Positions 36,514 to 46,600 of a DNA stretch of 64,000 bases are shown one piece after another (the stretch's first letter is position 1; each line of letters begins with the position of its first letter). The notes below the pieces were generated by a model. That model saw only the letters and a list, made by a program, of their open reading frames with translations. It was not told where the DNA came from and searched no databases. A program made the position numbers and the translations under genes. Source of the stretch: Mucilaginibacter sp. (GTDB taxonomy: Bacteria; Bacteroidota; Bacteroidia; Sphingobacteriales; Sphingobacteriaceae); assembly GCF_025362475.1 (NCBI RefSeq), contig NZ_JANYGH010000025.1, positions 33,195 to 97,194 of the forward strand, read 5' to 3'.

Positions 36514-37539
36514 ATGGGAAAGAGTAAGGTTTTTACACTCCACTGCATCGGGTGGCTCTTATATATAATTTATGATTTGCTTGGTGTATTTCTGTTTCCC
36601 AAAACCGTGGAATTACAAGAACGTGCATTGATCATCCATTTTGGATTTATTATTTGCCAAGTAACAACGTTTTACTATACCTATCTTCTTATTTTACCGC
36701 TTATAGCACAAAACGGAAAAAAATACTTGCTTACAGCTGGTCTGCTCTCGGCACCCTGTATTTTTATTGTGCTCCGGTTTTTGATAGAAGAAATCTTAGA
36801 TCCCTATTTTTTTAACATCCATAACTATTTTAAGGGTACAGCAACCTCTTATTATATCCTCGATAACCTTTACCGGGGTATACCCACCATCTCATTCAGT
36901 ATCGCGCTCTGGAGTTTACAGAGGATTTATAGGCAGGAGCACGAAAACAGGTTGCTGAGAGACGAAAATAAAAAAGCTGAGCTGGCATTTCTTAAATCGC
37001 AGATCAACCCCCATTTCCTTTATAATACGTTAAATTATATTTACTCGTTGGCCTATCCGGTATCTGCAGGTATCACAGGCGCGGTATTAAAGTTATCGCA
37101 TTTAATGCGTTATATGCTGGATGACAGTTCAAATGCAAGAGTTCCGCTTCAAAAGGAAGTAGATTATTTGAATAACTATATTGCTATTTATAAACTCCGT
37201 TTTGAAACTATTTTTTTTGTTGATTTTGACATTCATCTTTCCCGTGAACCGGTTCTGATCGCACCGCTATTGTTGATACCATTTGTTGAAAATGCGCTTA
37301 AGCACGGTGTTGTGGACGATCCGGACACTCCAATCGTGATTTCACTTCATATTCAAATGGATGAACTCAACTTCATGGTAAATAACAAGATCAATACAAA
37401 TCGCAAGGATACTTCGAGCGGTATTGGGTTGGCCAATGTAAATCGTCGGCTCGAATTGATCTATCCCAAACAATATAAATTACTGATTTCAGAGAAAGAT
37501 GGCTTTTACAGTTCTAAATTATTAATCAAGCTTAATTAA
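36514..37539 (+). CDS. LytS-type sensor histidine kinase
   Basis: 341 residues. Four membrane helices occupy about residues 8-135. The His_kinase motif is LKSQINPHFLYNTLNYIYSLA (near residue 165) and the ATP-binding region has PLLLIPFVENALKHGV and SGIGLANVNRRL. Kinases of this class pair with LytTR regulators, and one follows 11 bases later. Their position directly before a lanthipeptide cluster suggests, without proving, that they control it. Confidence 0.92.
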   Translation: MGKSKVFTLHCIGWLLYIIYDLLGVFLFPKTVELQERALIIHFGFIICQVTTFYYTYLLILPLIAQNGKKYLLTAGLLSAPCIFIVLRFLIEEILDPYFFNIHNYFKGTATSYYILDNLYRGIPTISFSIALWSLQRIYRQEHENRLLRDENKKAELAFLKSQINPHFLYNTLNYIYSLAYPVSAGITGAVLKLSHLMRYMLDDSSNARVPLQKEVDYLNNYIAIYKLRFETIFFVDFDIHLSREPVLIAPLLLIPFVENALKHGVVDDPDTPIVISLHIQMDELNFMVNNKINTNRKDTSSGIGLANVNRRLELIYPKQYKLLISEKDGFYSSKLLIKLN

Positions 37540-37550
37540 CCTTGTTGTAT

Positions 37551-38315
37551 ATGAAAGGTCCCAAGATAAGATGTTTGGCAGTTGATGATGAACCCTATGC
37601 TGCAAAGATAATCGCCGATTTTATTGGAAAAGTACCGTTCCTTGAACTGGCCGGCATAGCTACCAGCGGACTCGACGCCCTAACTGCTGTTCGAAACGGA
37701 GACATAGATCTCGTTTTCCTCGATATCCTTATGCCTGATCTCACAGGAATTGAGTTTCTGAAATTATGCGGAAAAAAATGTAAAGTTATACTTACCACAG
37801 GCTATTCGGAATATGCCCTTCAAGGATATGAACTGGATGTTGTGGACTATCTGTTAAAGCCCGTTGCATTTGAACGCTTCATGAAGGCCGTAAACAAAAT
37901 TTCAGATATTATGCACGCGGGAATTATGATTGATAAGGCATCAAATCAGGGAATGCTGCCGATACCTAATGATACTAACAAGGCACAGCAGAAAAGCGCC
38001 GATTATATATTTATTAAATCAGACAGCAAGAATAAATTTATCAAAGTGAATTTTGCAGATATCTTATATATTGAGGGACTTAAAAATTATATCCTTGTTT
38101 CCACAAAAGATCAAAGGCTGATCACATATACGACGCTTAAAGACTTTGAATTGCAGTTACCTTCCCCTCCTTTTTACCGTGTCCATAAATCCTTTATAGT
38201 TTCTCTCGAGCAGATAAAACTGGTAAACGGAAACACCATTTACATTCATGATTACCAAATCCCTATCGGTGAAACCTACAAGGAGTTTTTTTTTAAAATG
38301 GTACGCGAAGTTTGA
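37551..38315 (+). CDS. LytTR-family response regulator
   Basis: 254 residues from the ATG at 37551; the TTG at 37542 is a less likely start. The receiver domain has a VDDE acidic pair, predicted phospho-acceptor Asp58 (LVFLDILMPDLTG) and YLLKPV. The LytTR domain is C-terminal (ILYIEGLKNYILVS, RVHKSFIVSLEQI). Partner of the preceding kinase. Its stop codon overlaps the next gene's ATG by one base (TGATG, 38313-38317), so the glycosyltransferase is translationally coupled to it. Confidence 0.92.
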   Translation: MKGPKIRCLAVDDEPYAAKIIADFIGKVPFLELAGIATSGLDALTAVRNGDIDLVFLDILMPDLTGIEFLKLCGKKCKVILTTGYSEYALQGYELDVVDYLLKPVAFERFMKAVNKISDIMHAGIMIDKASNQGMLPIPNDTNKAQQKSADYIFIKSDSKNKFIKVNFADILYIEGLKNYILVSTKDQRLITYTTLKDFELQLPSPPFYRVHKSFIVSLEQIKLVNGNTIYIHDYQIPIGETYKEFFFKMVREV

Positions 38316-39397
38316 TGAAAGATAAAACGTTACTGCTTACAGATGTAAATTTTTGGATAAAAGGTGCCGGTCACAGAATGAGGATTGCCGATATGATAAG
38401 TTATCTGAGTGCACATCTTAGTTTAACTGTGGTATATATAGGTGTAATGGATAGCCTGCTTCAAGGAGATTTAAGTAAAGAGTATGGAGTTGAGCTTGTT
38501 ATACTTGATGATAAAAAAATTATCAGTACAGTTGCTTATGGTCAACGGCTTCGGCGTTATCTGAAAAACAATACATTTAAAGCTGTTATTATAGAATATA
38601 TCCACAACAGCGTCTTTTTAAATTACCTTAGACGAGAGCAGGTGGTCATCTTGGATATTCACGACATTATCAGCGAGAGATCAAAGGAATTTGAAAAATT
38701 CAATTACCGTGGCACTATGTTCGAATTGGATCAGTACACAGAAGTTGAAATACTTAACGCCTATGATCGGGTAATTGTGTTGTGCAAACCCGATCTTATA
38801 AAACTTCAAGCATTGACCGACCCTGGGCGGGTAATGCTTTGTCCGCATCCGGCAATACCATCATTCCATCCGACAAGGAAACTTGCGTTAAATGTTAATT
38901 TTTTGGGAAGTGAATATCTGCCCAATAAAGACGCCATCCAGAATTTTGTTATTAATTGCTGGCCTCAGGTCGCCCCAGGTCGTCCTGTAACGCTGAATAT
39001 TTATGGCAATGTTTGCAAGGTAATTGATTTTGAAATTCCGCCTCAGGTGGTGCTAAAATATTATGCACACAACATCGAAAGCATTTATAATCAAGCAGAT
39101 ATTATTATAAACCCCGTTCGTTTCGGCGCTGGGCTTAAGATCAAAAATATTGAAGCCCTGGCAAATGGCCGGCCGCTAATTACTACGCGACACGGCGCAA
39201 GGGGGCTTGAACCAGGTGCCGGGAATGCATTCCTTGTAGCAGAAGATATGACACACTTCACCGAGCTTTTACTCCAGCTTATCGACAGCTATGAGCTGCG
39301 CCTAAAATTATCCGCTACCGCGCTGGAATTTGTAACTGCCCGTTTTTCTCAGGAAGCCTGTTTAACACCTCTGCTAAACTATATTGCCGCTTTATAG
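38315..39397 (+). CDS. GT4-like glycosyltransferase
   Basis: 360 residues. The N-terminal half is a Rossmann-like acceptor domain starting VNFWIKGAGHRMRIADMISYL. The C-terminal half has the family features VNFLGSEYLPNKDAI, then NPVRFGAGLKIKNIEALANG with the conserved nucleotide-sugar-binding region, and ITTRHGARGLE. It should transfer a sugar from a nucleotide donor with retention. Coupling to the LytTR gene and position 458 bases before a lanthipeptide precursor make it a candidate tailoring enzyme. Confidence 0.85.
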   Translation: MKDKTLLLTDVNFWIKGAGHRMRIADMISYLSAHLSLTVVYIGVMDSLLQGDLSKEYGVELVILDDKKIISTVAYGQRLRRYLKNNTFKAVIIEYIHNSVFLNYLRREQVVILDIHDIISERSKEFEKFNYRGTMFELDQYTEVEILNAYDRVIVLCKPDLIKLQALTDPGRVMLCPHPAIPSFHPTRKLALNVNFLGSEYLPNKDAIQNFVINCWPQVAPGRPVTLNIYGNVCKVIDFEIPPQVVLKYYAHNIESIYNQADIIINPVRFGAGLKIKNIEALANGRPLITTRHGARGLEPGAGNAFLVAEDMTHFTELLLQLIDSYELRLKLSATALEFVTARFSQEACLTPLLNYIAAL

Positions 39398-39855
39398 TAG
39401 GTATATACCAAATCCCAGTTTCGCTGTATTTCCCGGCGCGGTTCAGCAAGTCGTCAAAATCTGCGATGCCAATATTCACAATAACTGTTAAGGTATCACA
39501 ATGGCACAAAAAAAGTTCCGCCGGAGCACCGGAAAACTCTGTAAACTTTACGGCTATTACTATAGAATAATGCATAAGATTATTATTTAAGAATTAATTT
39601 TATATATTATTATAAATTATAAGAATTAATTCTTATAATTGAAAATCGGTCTATAGAATATACGCCTAAACTATTTAATAGCCTGCCGATAACCAATAAA
39701 ACATAATTCCTGACTCAATTTTTTAACGATATATGGTGAAGAGCCATCTAAAGATGCTTACTAGTGGCTGCCTACTATGCCGGCATAAAAGGAATAGTGC
39801 TAAATACCTACAGCAGGAAAGTTAGGTTAACTTATTTTTTAAACAAACTATCAAA
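39398..39855. promoter_or_regulatory. Leader region of the lanthipeptide operon
   Basis: No supported gene. AT-rich DNA contains a perfect 26-bp palindrome (aattataagaatt/aattcttataatt, 39615-39640) and an upstream partial repeat of its half (taagaattaattt, 39588-39600). These may bind the LytTR regulator encoded just upstream or form a terminator for the glycosyltransferase transcript. No good TAnnTTTG box was found before the precursor gene, which fits an activated promoter. Confidence 0.5.
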
Positions 39856-40047
39856 ATGGAAGAAAACAAATCAAATTTCAACCCAATCAGGATTGGAAAA
39901 AAGCTGAAACTTAACAAGGAAACTGTTAGCAGGCTTCAGGCAGAACAAATGGAAATGGTAATAGGTGGCGATGGCGGTACCTATACATGCCCTTCAGGAA
40001 CCTGCCCGAGTGCTGTTTGTTCATGCGGAGGTATTTCCTGCTTCTAA
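39856..40047 (+). CDS. lanA: Class I lanthipeptide precursor with GG leader
   Basis: 63 residues. The leader ends in the Bacteroidota-type recognition sequence KKLKLNKETVSRLQAEQM followed by EMVIGG, with the double-Gly site at residues 37-38, the cut site of a C39 peptidase. The core is residues 39-63 with five Cys (45, 50, 55, 57, 62) and seven Ser/Thr (42, 44, 47, 49, 52, 56, 61). LanB would dehydrate Ser/Thr and LanC would add Cys to give up to five rings. Two Ser/Thr remain spare for reduction or sugar attachment. No close known core is recalled. Confidence 0.92.
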   Translation: MEENKSNFNPIRIGKKLKLNKETVSRLQAEQMEMVIGGDGGTYTCPSGTCPSAVCSCGGISCF

Positions 40048-40101
40048 GGTCATTCTGCAGGTTCTGAATACAATTGTTCGCTATTGAATATAGCACCTGC
40101 T

Positions 40102-40131
40102 GCCCGGCGGCAATTCGCCGCCGGGCCATTT
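40102..40131 (+). terminator. Hairpin between precursor and synthetase genes
   Basis: A perfect 10-bp GC-rich stem (gcccggcggc / gccgccgggc) with a 5-nt loop and then CATTTTA. It lies 54 bases after the precursor gene and should reduce readthrough, giving more precursor than enzyme, as in many lanthipeptide operons. Confidence 0.75.
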
Positions 40132-40258
40132 TACAGTATTTAACCAGGCTGCCGGTCCGCTTAAAATCTTATCTTTATTCTGATTGAAATTATTCAAACT
40201 TTCTATAGTCTTACTTTGATTTTTTTACTGCAAATAAACCAAACCCATTAATCTTACT

Positions 40259-41443
40259 ATGAATATTGCGCCAAAAGTAGAGCAAATTATAAAAGATACA
40301 GAACGTGCAGGTAATGTATTTACCGGACCGGGTGTTTTACAGGGGCTGGCAGGAAAAATGTTGTACCATTATTATTTATACAGATATTTTGGCAAAAATG
40401 CGACAAACCTTGACGCCGTAAAAACTAATCTGGATGCGGTAAATCGCATGTTATGTTCCGGGTATGCATCCGATTATTACGTGATGGAACTTTGTGAATA
40501 TGGAAAGCTTTTATGTTACCTACACGAATCAGACGAGCTTGCAATACAATCCGGGGAATATTTAGAGCTCACTGATAAATTAATAATAGAACAATTCAAA
40601 GATACTCTTGCCACCAGAAACTATGACCCTCACTACGGTGCTATTGCCTGTGGCAATTATTTTCTTGATCGTTTTGCGTCAAACCCAATTGTATCTGTTT
40701 TTTTGATGGAACTGCTGCAAAAATTGAAAGATGAATTTAAGGAAGGGATAGACCGGGTCACGCTTCCTGAAATTAATTCGTATACGATTAAAAAATTTCT
40801 GGGAATCAGCCATGGGCTTGCCGGAGTACTGATGTTTCTGATAAATCTTTTGGAAACTAACCAGTGGTCATCAGGCGCAGAAGAAAGGCCGCTAATCAAA
40901 ATGTTCTCCGATTTTCTTTGGTCAAAAGAGCAAGACTATCAAATGATGGGCTGTTGTTTTCCCGATATGCTGGATGCCAGCACTTACCGGACACCGCTGT
41001 ATATTACGTATGGAGATTTAGGTATTATCTACACCTTATATCGTTCGGCAGCAGCGCTTAGCGACGACACCCGAAAAGCAGCAGCTTTAGAACTGTTAAA
41101 GAAATGTGCTTCAAGGCGCAAGCTCAATGAAGAGACAAAAATCAAGCACGCCGGAATGGAGACCGGTTCCGCAGGACTGATGGCATTTTTCCGTTTCCTT
41201 TTCGAGATATCGGAAGAGCCTGCTTTGATGCAAGCGGCTGAATATTGGCTGGAAACAACGATAGCACTTGGAGAAAAAATACCCGAAAACACGACATCAG
41301 GCTATGAATTCGTCTATAATCAAACCATTCCCAGTAATAATTTCTCGTTTACAGGGGGTATTATTGGTATTGGCATAGCTCTCATTTATGCCTCGGTTCC
41401 AGGTGCTGATAGTTCATTTTTAAAGTTTTACAATTTCAGATAG
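40259..41443 (+). CDS. LanC-like protein lacking zinc ligands
   Basis: 394 residues, the LanC length, with the helical-toroid repeats (GLAGKMLYHYYL, ISHGLAGVLMFLINL, YGDLGIIYTLYR, GSAGLMAFFRFLFE, FTGGIIGIGIALIY). The three zinc ligands of a LanC are gone: the Cys of WCYGD is Thr250 (YITYGD) and the Cys-His of CHG is Glu301-Thr302 (METGSAGL). It cannot be a normal zinc cyclase. The next gene, 2 bases on, is an intact LanC, so this may be a non-catalytic partner or may bind the leader. Confidence 0.82.
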   Translation: MNIAPKVEQIIKDTERAGNVFTGPGVLQGLAGKMLYHYYLYRYFGKNATNLDAVKTNLDAVNRMLCSGYASDYYVMELCEYGKLLCYLHESDELAIQSGEYLELTDKLIIEQFKDTLATRNYDPHYGAIACGNYFLDRFASNPIVSVFLMELLQKLKDEFKEGIDRVTLPEINSYTIKKFLGISHGLAGVLMFLINLLETNQWSSGAEERPLIKMFSDFLWSKEQDYQMMGCCFPDMLDASTYRTPLYITYGDLGIIYTLYRSAAALSDDTRKAAALELLKKCASRRKLNEETKIKHAGMETGSAGLMAFFRFLFEISEEPALMQAAEYWLETTIALGEKIPENTTSGYEFVYNQTIPSNNFSFTGGIIGIGIALIYASVPGADSSFLKFYNFR

Positions 41444-41445
41444 CC

Positions 41446-42624
41446 ATGGAAGCAACAGTCACAGATCCAGTGTTAACTGCGGCCATCGTTCATTTTGATG
41501 ATAACTTTTCTGATGCAAGTGTCAATTACGGCCTGTATGGTGGAAAAACGGGTTTGATCCTATATTATTTATACTTATTTAAATATTCAGGAGAACAAAA
41601 ACATTTTGACAGAATGAACGATTTGATCGAAGAATCGTTCTCGATAATCAATAGTCATTCAAATTTCTTTTCTTCGAATTCCTCTTTTGCCGAAGGGTTA
41701 TCCGGACTGGGTATGGTACTTATTATACTGACAGAGGAAGACATGATTGATCCGGACATCCTGGAAACGGTTGATGAACTTTGTCCGGTTTTTGAAAAGA
41801 TGGGAGATACCTGGCTTGAAAATAACGTCCTGGATCTTTTTTACGGGCTGTTTGGTTTATTACAGTTCCTCGGAAGTATGCCGGCGGGTTCTTCAGCGTA
41901 CCGCCTTGCCAACAAATTAACACGTAAATTATTAGCGGCAATCCCAGAGGAAGGGCCATATTATTTCCTGAACGACCTCCCACTTTTCGAAGAGAAACAG
42001 GTAAATATTAGTCTATCACATGGCAACTGCGGGTTTTTGCTGGTGTTGTTAAATCTTTATGAACGTGGCATATGCAATGATCTTATTCCCGCTGTTGCTG
42101 ATAGCGTAATCAATTACCTATTGTTGCTCGGAAACGGGGCTAATGATAGCCTGAGTTGTTCCAGGTATCCCTATTCCATTACAACCCATAATCAAAAATG
42201 GAACTTCGGCAATCGCCTGGCATGGTGTTACGGCGATCTCAATATTGTTCATGTATTATACCGGGCAGGAATGCTATTTGAAAATAAATCCTATATGACA
42301 CTGGCTGATAACCTGGGGGCTGTGGCTTCAGAACGCATGACGTCAGAGAGCACGCTTGTAATCAATTCTCACTTTTGTCATGGTAGTTCGGGATTAGCCA
42401 CCTATTACCGTATCCTCTATAATCTGAGCGGTCGTTCCTGCTATGAAAAAGCTTTTCATTATTGGAATGAAAAGACTGTTGAATACCTGAACCATGACCT
42501 GCTCACCAACCATTTTGCCAACAATTATGGCATACTGGAAGGTTTGGCAGGCCCAATACTTTCCTTGCTGGCAAGTAAGGACAAAAGCCTGTATAAAAAT
42601 TGGAATAAAATATTTTTACTGTAA
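41446..42624 (+). CDS. lanC: Lanthionine synthetase C (cyclase)
   Basis: 392 residues. It has the LanC repeats and all zinc ligands: Cys261 (AWCYGDLNI) and Cys311-His312 (HFCHGSSGL). His192 lies in SLSHGNCG. It would activate core Cys thiols with Zn2+ for addition to dehydroalanine/dehydrobutyrine made by LanB. It starts 2 bases after the degenerate LanC gene and is followed 3 bases later by an oxidoreductase gene, all in one transcript. Confidence 0.93.
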   Translation: MEATVTDPVLTAAIVHFDDNFSDASVNYGLYGGKTGLILYYLYLFKYSGEQKHFDRMNDLIEESFSIINSHSNFFSSNSSFAEGLSGLGMVLIILTEEDMIDPDILETVDELCPVFEKMGDTWLENNVLDLFYGLFGLLQFLGSMPAGSSAYRLANKLTRKLLAAIPEEGPYYFLNDLPLFEEKQVNISLSHGNCGFLLVLLNLYERGICNDLIPAVADSVINYLLLLGNGANDSLSCSRYPYSITTHNQKWNFGNRLAWCYGDLNIVHVLYRAGMLFENKSYMTLADNLGAVASERMTSESTLVINSHFCHGSSGLATYYRILYNLSGRSCYEKAFHYWNEKTVEYLNHDLLTNHFANNYGILEGLAGPILSLLASKDKSLYKNWNKIFLL

Positions 42625-42627
42625 GAT

Positions 42628-43584
42628 ATGAAATCACTAAAACTTGGTTTACTGGAATTTGGCGTCAGGAAAAAACTGAATACCCTTTCAAAAATTGACG
42701 ATATTTTTGCCTACGCGTGTGAAGCTGACCGTCTTGGATATTCCAGGTTCTGGCTTGGCGAGCATTACACAGTGTCGGCAGATACAGCATGGCAGAACCC
42801 CGAACCGCTGATTCCCCTTTTGGCCGGAATGACAAATAATATTTCGGTAGGAGTCGCCGGATTACTGATCAGGTATCACTGCCCCTACCGCGTGGCGCTG
42901 AGTTTTAAAATGCTCAGCAATTTATTTCCGGGAAGAATTGATCTCGGCTTTGCAAAAGGTACACCAGGCGAAAAAAATGTAATTCCCCTGCTTCTTGGTG
43001 GTTACATGAATGATGAGGGGGCAAATTTATTTACCGACCGGATGTTAGAAACCATAAGTATCCTTAAAAACGAAGAAGAGTACGCCGGCAGGAATATTAT
43101 TCTGCCGCCTTACAAGGGAGATTTGCCGAATCTCTGGGGCCTTAGCATTTCAAATAATGGCTTAAACCAGGCGCTTGATAATGAGATGAATTATTCCAGG
43201 TCATTATTTCATGAAAAGGCCAACATTTCTTTCGAAAAGGAAAAACTGTACGCTTACAAAAACAAATTTGAAGATCTGTACGGCAAGAAACCAATGGTTA
43301 ACCTGGCTATTGCGGGGTATTGTGCTGAAAGTGCCCAAAGTGCCGAATCGGAATTCAAGACATTATTAAAAAACAACCCTTATTATTTGCCTTTTGAAAA
43401 AAATGCAAGCTGCTATGTTTATGGTTCCCCCAGCCAGTTTGCAGACAAATTGAATGAGCTGGCGGAAAATTATGGTACCGAAGAATTTATTTTTATCGAT
43501 ATCGCTGATGAACCTGGGAAAAGAAAAGAAACATTGAATTTAATAGGTGAGGAACTATCGCTTATGCCATGCCTTGAACAATAA
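42628..43584 (+). CDS. Luciferase-like oxidoreductase, copy 1
   Basis: 318 residues with the bacterial luciferase-like TIM-barrel motifs: KLGLLEFGVR, LGYSRFWLGEHY, ISVGVAGLLIRYHCPYRVAL, ERIDLGFAKG-type loop (GRIDLGFAKG). Members use FMN or F420. In actinobacterial lanthipeptide clusters, LanJC enzymes of this superfamily reduce dehydro residues to D-amino acids. Here a similar tailoring role is inferred; oxidation is an alternative. It is a paralogue of the gene at 46772 and lies between lanC and lanB. Confidence 0.85.
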   Translation: MKSLKLGLLEFGVRKKLNTLSKIDDIFAYACEADRLGYSRFWLGEHYTVSADTAWQNPEPLIPLLAGMTNNISVGVAGLLIRYHCPYRVALSFKMLSNLFPGRIDLGFAKGTPGEKNVIPLLLGGYMNDEGANLFTDRMLETISILKNEEEYAGRNIILPPYKGDLPNLWGLSISNNGLNQALDNEMNYSRSLFHEKANISFEKEKLYAYKNKFEDLYGKKPMVNLAIAGYCAESAQSAESEFKTLLKNNPYYLPFEKNASCYVYGSPSQFADKLNELAENYGTEEFIFIDIADEPGKRKETLNLIGEELSLMPCLEQ

Positions 43585-43601
43585 CTAACGCTGCGTAAAA
43601 C

Positions 43602-46600
43602 ATGATACCTAACACCACGCTGAGCTATTTTGGTCAATTTACCCATCGGTCACCATCATGGCCCTTCAAAAAGATCCAGGAAATACAGAACAAGGATCTG
43701 AATGTTTTATTTACGGAGCTGTTTCTTGATCCGTTCTTTAAAGAAGCCATTTTTCTTGCTTCGCCAAATTTGTACAACGCATTTGAAAAATGGATCAACG
43801 GCGCAGAGTCAGATCCGAAAAAAGTAGAGAGGCTCCATATTTCACTACTGAAATACTATTTAAGAATGAGCAACAGGTGTACCCCTTTTGGATTGTTCGC
43901 CGGCTGCGGTACAGGTATTATTGCTGACCTGGAAAATGAAAGTGCCGCTAAAACAAATGAACACAGCAGGCATACCCGGCTGGACATGAATTACCTGACT
44001 GCGCTTGTCAATGACATATCGATTGACCCGGAAATCCGGTACGAATTAAAATACTTTCCCAATAATTCCATTTACGAAAATTTCGATAAGGTAAGGTTTG
44101 TTGAGTATGAGTTTATCAACAAGAGGCGCAATCACAACCTGGTTGCCGTTGATAATAGTGAATATCTGACAACGGTACTTAGGTTTTGTAAAAAAGGGGC
44201 TACTATTTTTGAACTTACAACCTGCCTGGTGTCACCAGAAATAGATAGGGACGAAGCGGTAGAATTTATAAACGAACTGATTACTGCCCAGGTCCTGGTT
44301 AGTGAACTTGAACCTACGGTTACTGGAGAGGAATTTGACAAGGTATTGGTAAAAAATCTGAAAACAATTTTGGGGCGTGTTAAAAACAAAGCACTCTTTT
44401 CACGCCTCAACAATATAGTAATCTGCCTGGATAAGGTATTGGCACTCTTAAATCAGCTTGACCAAAACGGTACAGGTAACGATGTTCAGGATTATATTTC
44501 TATTATGAGCCAATTGGAAAGCCTCGGAACCAAATTTGAAAAGGAGTACATTTTTCAAACAGATCTTGTAAAATCTGTTGGCAATAACCTGGTGGATAAA
44601 GCAACTGCAGACGATGTACTTGAAGCAATAAATGTATTAAGCTACTTTACAGAAAGACACGCACCAGTTACGCTATCGCGATTCAGGGATGCTTTTTATG
44701 AAAGATACGAGGAGCGTGAGATCAAATTAGTTGAAGCGCTGGATACCGATATTGGGATTGGCTACAAAACAGATGCTTTGGAACAGTTCGATTATACCCC
44801 TTTCATAGAAGGTTTTGAATCTGCATTTAAGAAGCCGGCAAAACCGGCTGAATTTAAGATGACGCCGATCCAGTCCTTTTGGTTATTTAAATATCTGGAT
44901 GCCGTTAAAGAGGGCCGGGACGAAATTATCATTCGGCAGGAGGACCTTACGCTGCTGGAAAATAAAGCTACTGAGCTGCCCGCCACGTTTTCTGCCATGA
45001 TATCCCTGGATAAAAATGAAAGAGAAAAAGGTCATTCCATCTACTTTTATAATTGCGGTGGAAGCAGCGCCGCCAATCTTTTAGGAAGATTTTGCCACAA
45101 CGATGCGGCTATCCTGAACCTTGTAAACGAAATTACGGAATTTGAAAAGCAAATCTATTCGGGCAAATTGATCGCAGAGATCGTCCATCTGCCTGAATCC
45201 AGAATAGGAAACATACTTTCCAGGCCGGTAGTGCGTGAAATGGAGATCCCCTACCTTGCTAAATCCACTGTGGACATTTCTGAACAGATTGATATCAACG
45301 ATCTTTTTATTTCCATTAAAAATGAAAGACTGATTTTACGGTCAGGAAAACATAATAAGGAAATCATTCCCAGGTTGTCAACCGCCCACAATTATGAGAA
45401 AAACGCGTTGCCGGTTTACCAGTTTTTATGCGACCTGCAGCTACAAAACAGGCTGCCGTCTGTATATATCAACCTGGGTGTTGTGAACAGCCTCACAACA
45501 TGTACCCCGCGAATCAGATACAAAAATGCCGTTCTGCTGCCGAAGACATGGAACTTTGCTGAAAAGGATTTAAGCGGCATCAAAAATTGCTCCCCGGATA
45601 AGCTATTTTCTAAATTTAGCGAATTTCGCTCAGTTCATGAACTGCCGCAATACATCCTGATGGCCGAACATGACAATGAGCTGCTACTTAATTTAGATGA
45701 TGAAAATTCGATAAAGCTGTTTGTAACGGAGTTGAAGCAAAAGAAAACCGTCAGAATTATAGAATCATTCTTTAAAGGCCAAAAGGTCTTGCTTGAAAGC
45801 AACAAAAAACCGTTTTTCACCAATCAGTTCATTTTTTCTTTTAAAAACAACGCATCCGTCAATGTAGACTGGCCAGTCACAGGCAGTGTTAATAATTTAA
45901 TAGCAGACCGAATATTCGTTCCCGGAGACAACTGGCTTTATTTCAAGATATATGTCAGTCATAAGTCTACGAACCGAATCCTGACCGAGTGCATTCAGCC
46001 TATTATAGATAACCTACTCGTTGTCAATAAAATAACAAAATGGTTTTTCCTCAGGTACCTTGACCCCAAACCTCATTTAAAAATAAGGCTGCATCTACAG
46101 GAAAGCGCTGCTTTAGGATCCATTATTGCTCAACTCAACTCCGCATTACAACCTTACATTGAAAGCGGCCTGATCTGGAAAATCCAACTCGATTCTTACG
46201 AACGTGAAATAGAACGATATGGGTTAAGTAATATAGAGAACACTGAGGACATATTTTTTTATGACAGCCAGGCATGCATGAAGATCATTGCAAATACTTC
46301 CGGCATCACCCAGGTGAACGACTCCTGGCTTATTGCATTAAAAAGCATTGATGGCTATTTGGATAGCTTTTCTTTTACACTTCAGCAGAAACATGTTTAT
46401 ATGACAGAGATTCGAAATGGTTTCCTAACAGAATTTGATTACTCAGAAAAAATTAAAAATGTCGTTAACCGAAAATTCAAGGAGAATGAAAAGCGGATAT
46501 TTCAGATAATGACGGTTTCTACCGGTAATAAAGCAACGGATGAAATTCTGCGTAAAAGGGACGCAAAGATTCAGTCTGCATTGGTTAAGCTTAAAAACTC

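Noticed and set aside
39315..39575. 86-codon minus-strand frame over the glycosyltransferase end
   Set aside because: It overlaps a well-supported gene and shows no family features.
39501..39590. 29-residue basic frame before lanA, considered as another precursor or signal peptide
   Set aside because: No leader, no GG site, one Cys only and no start signal.
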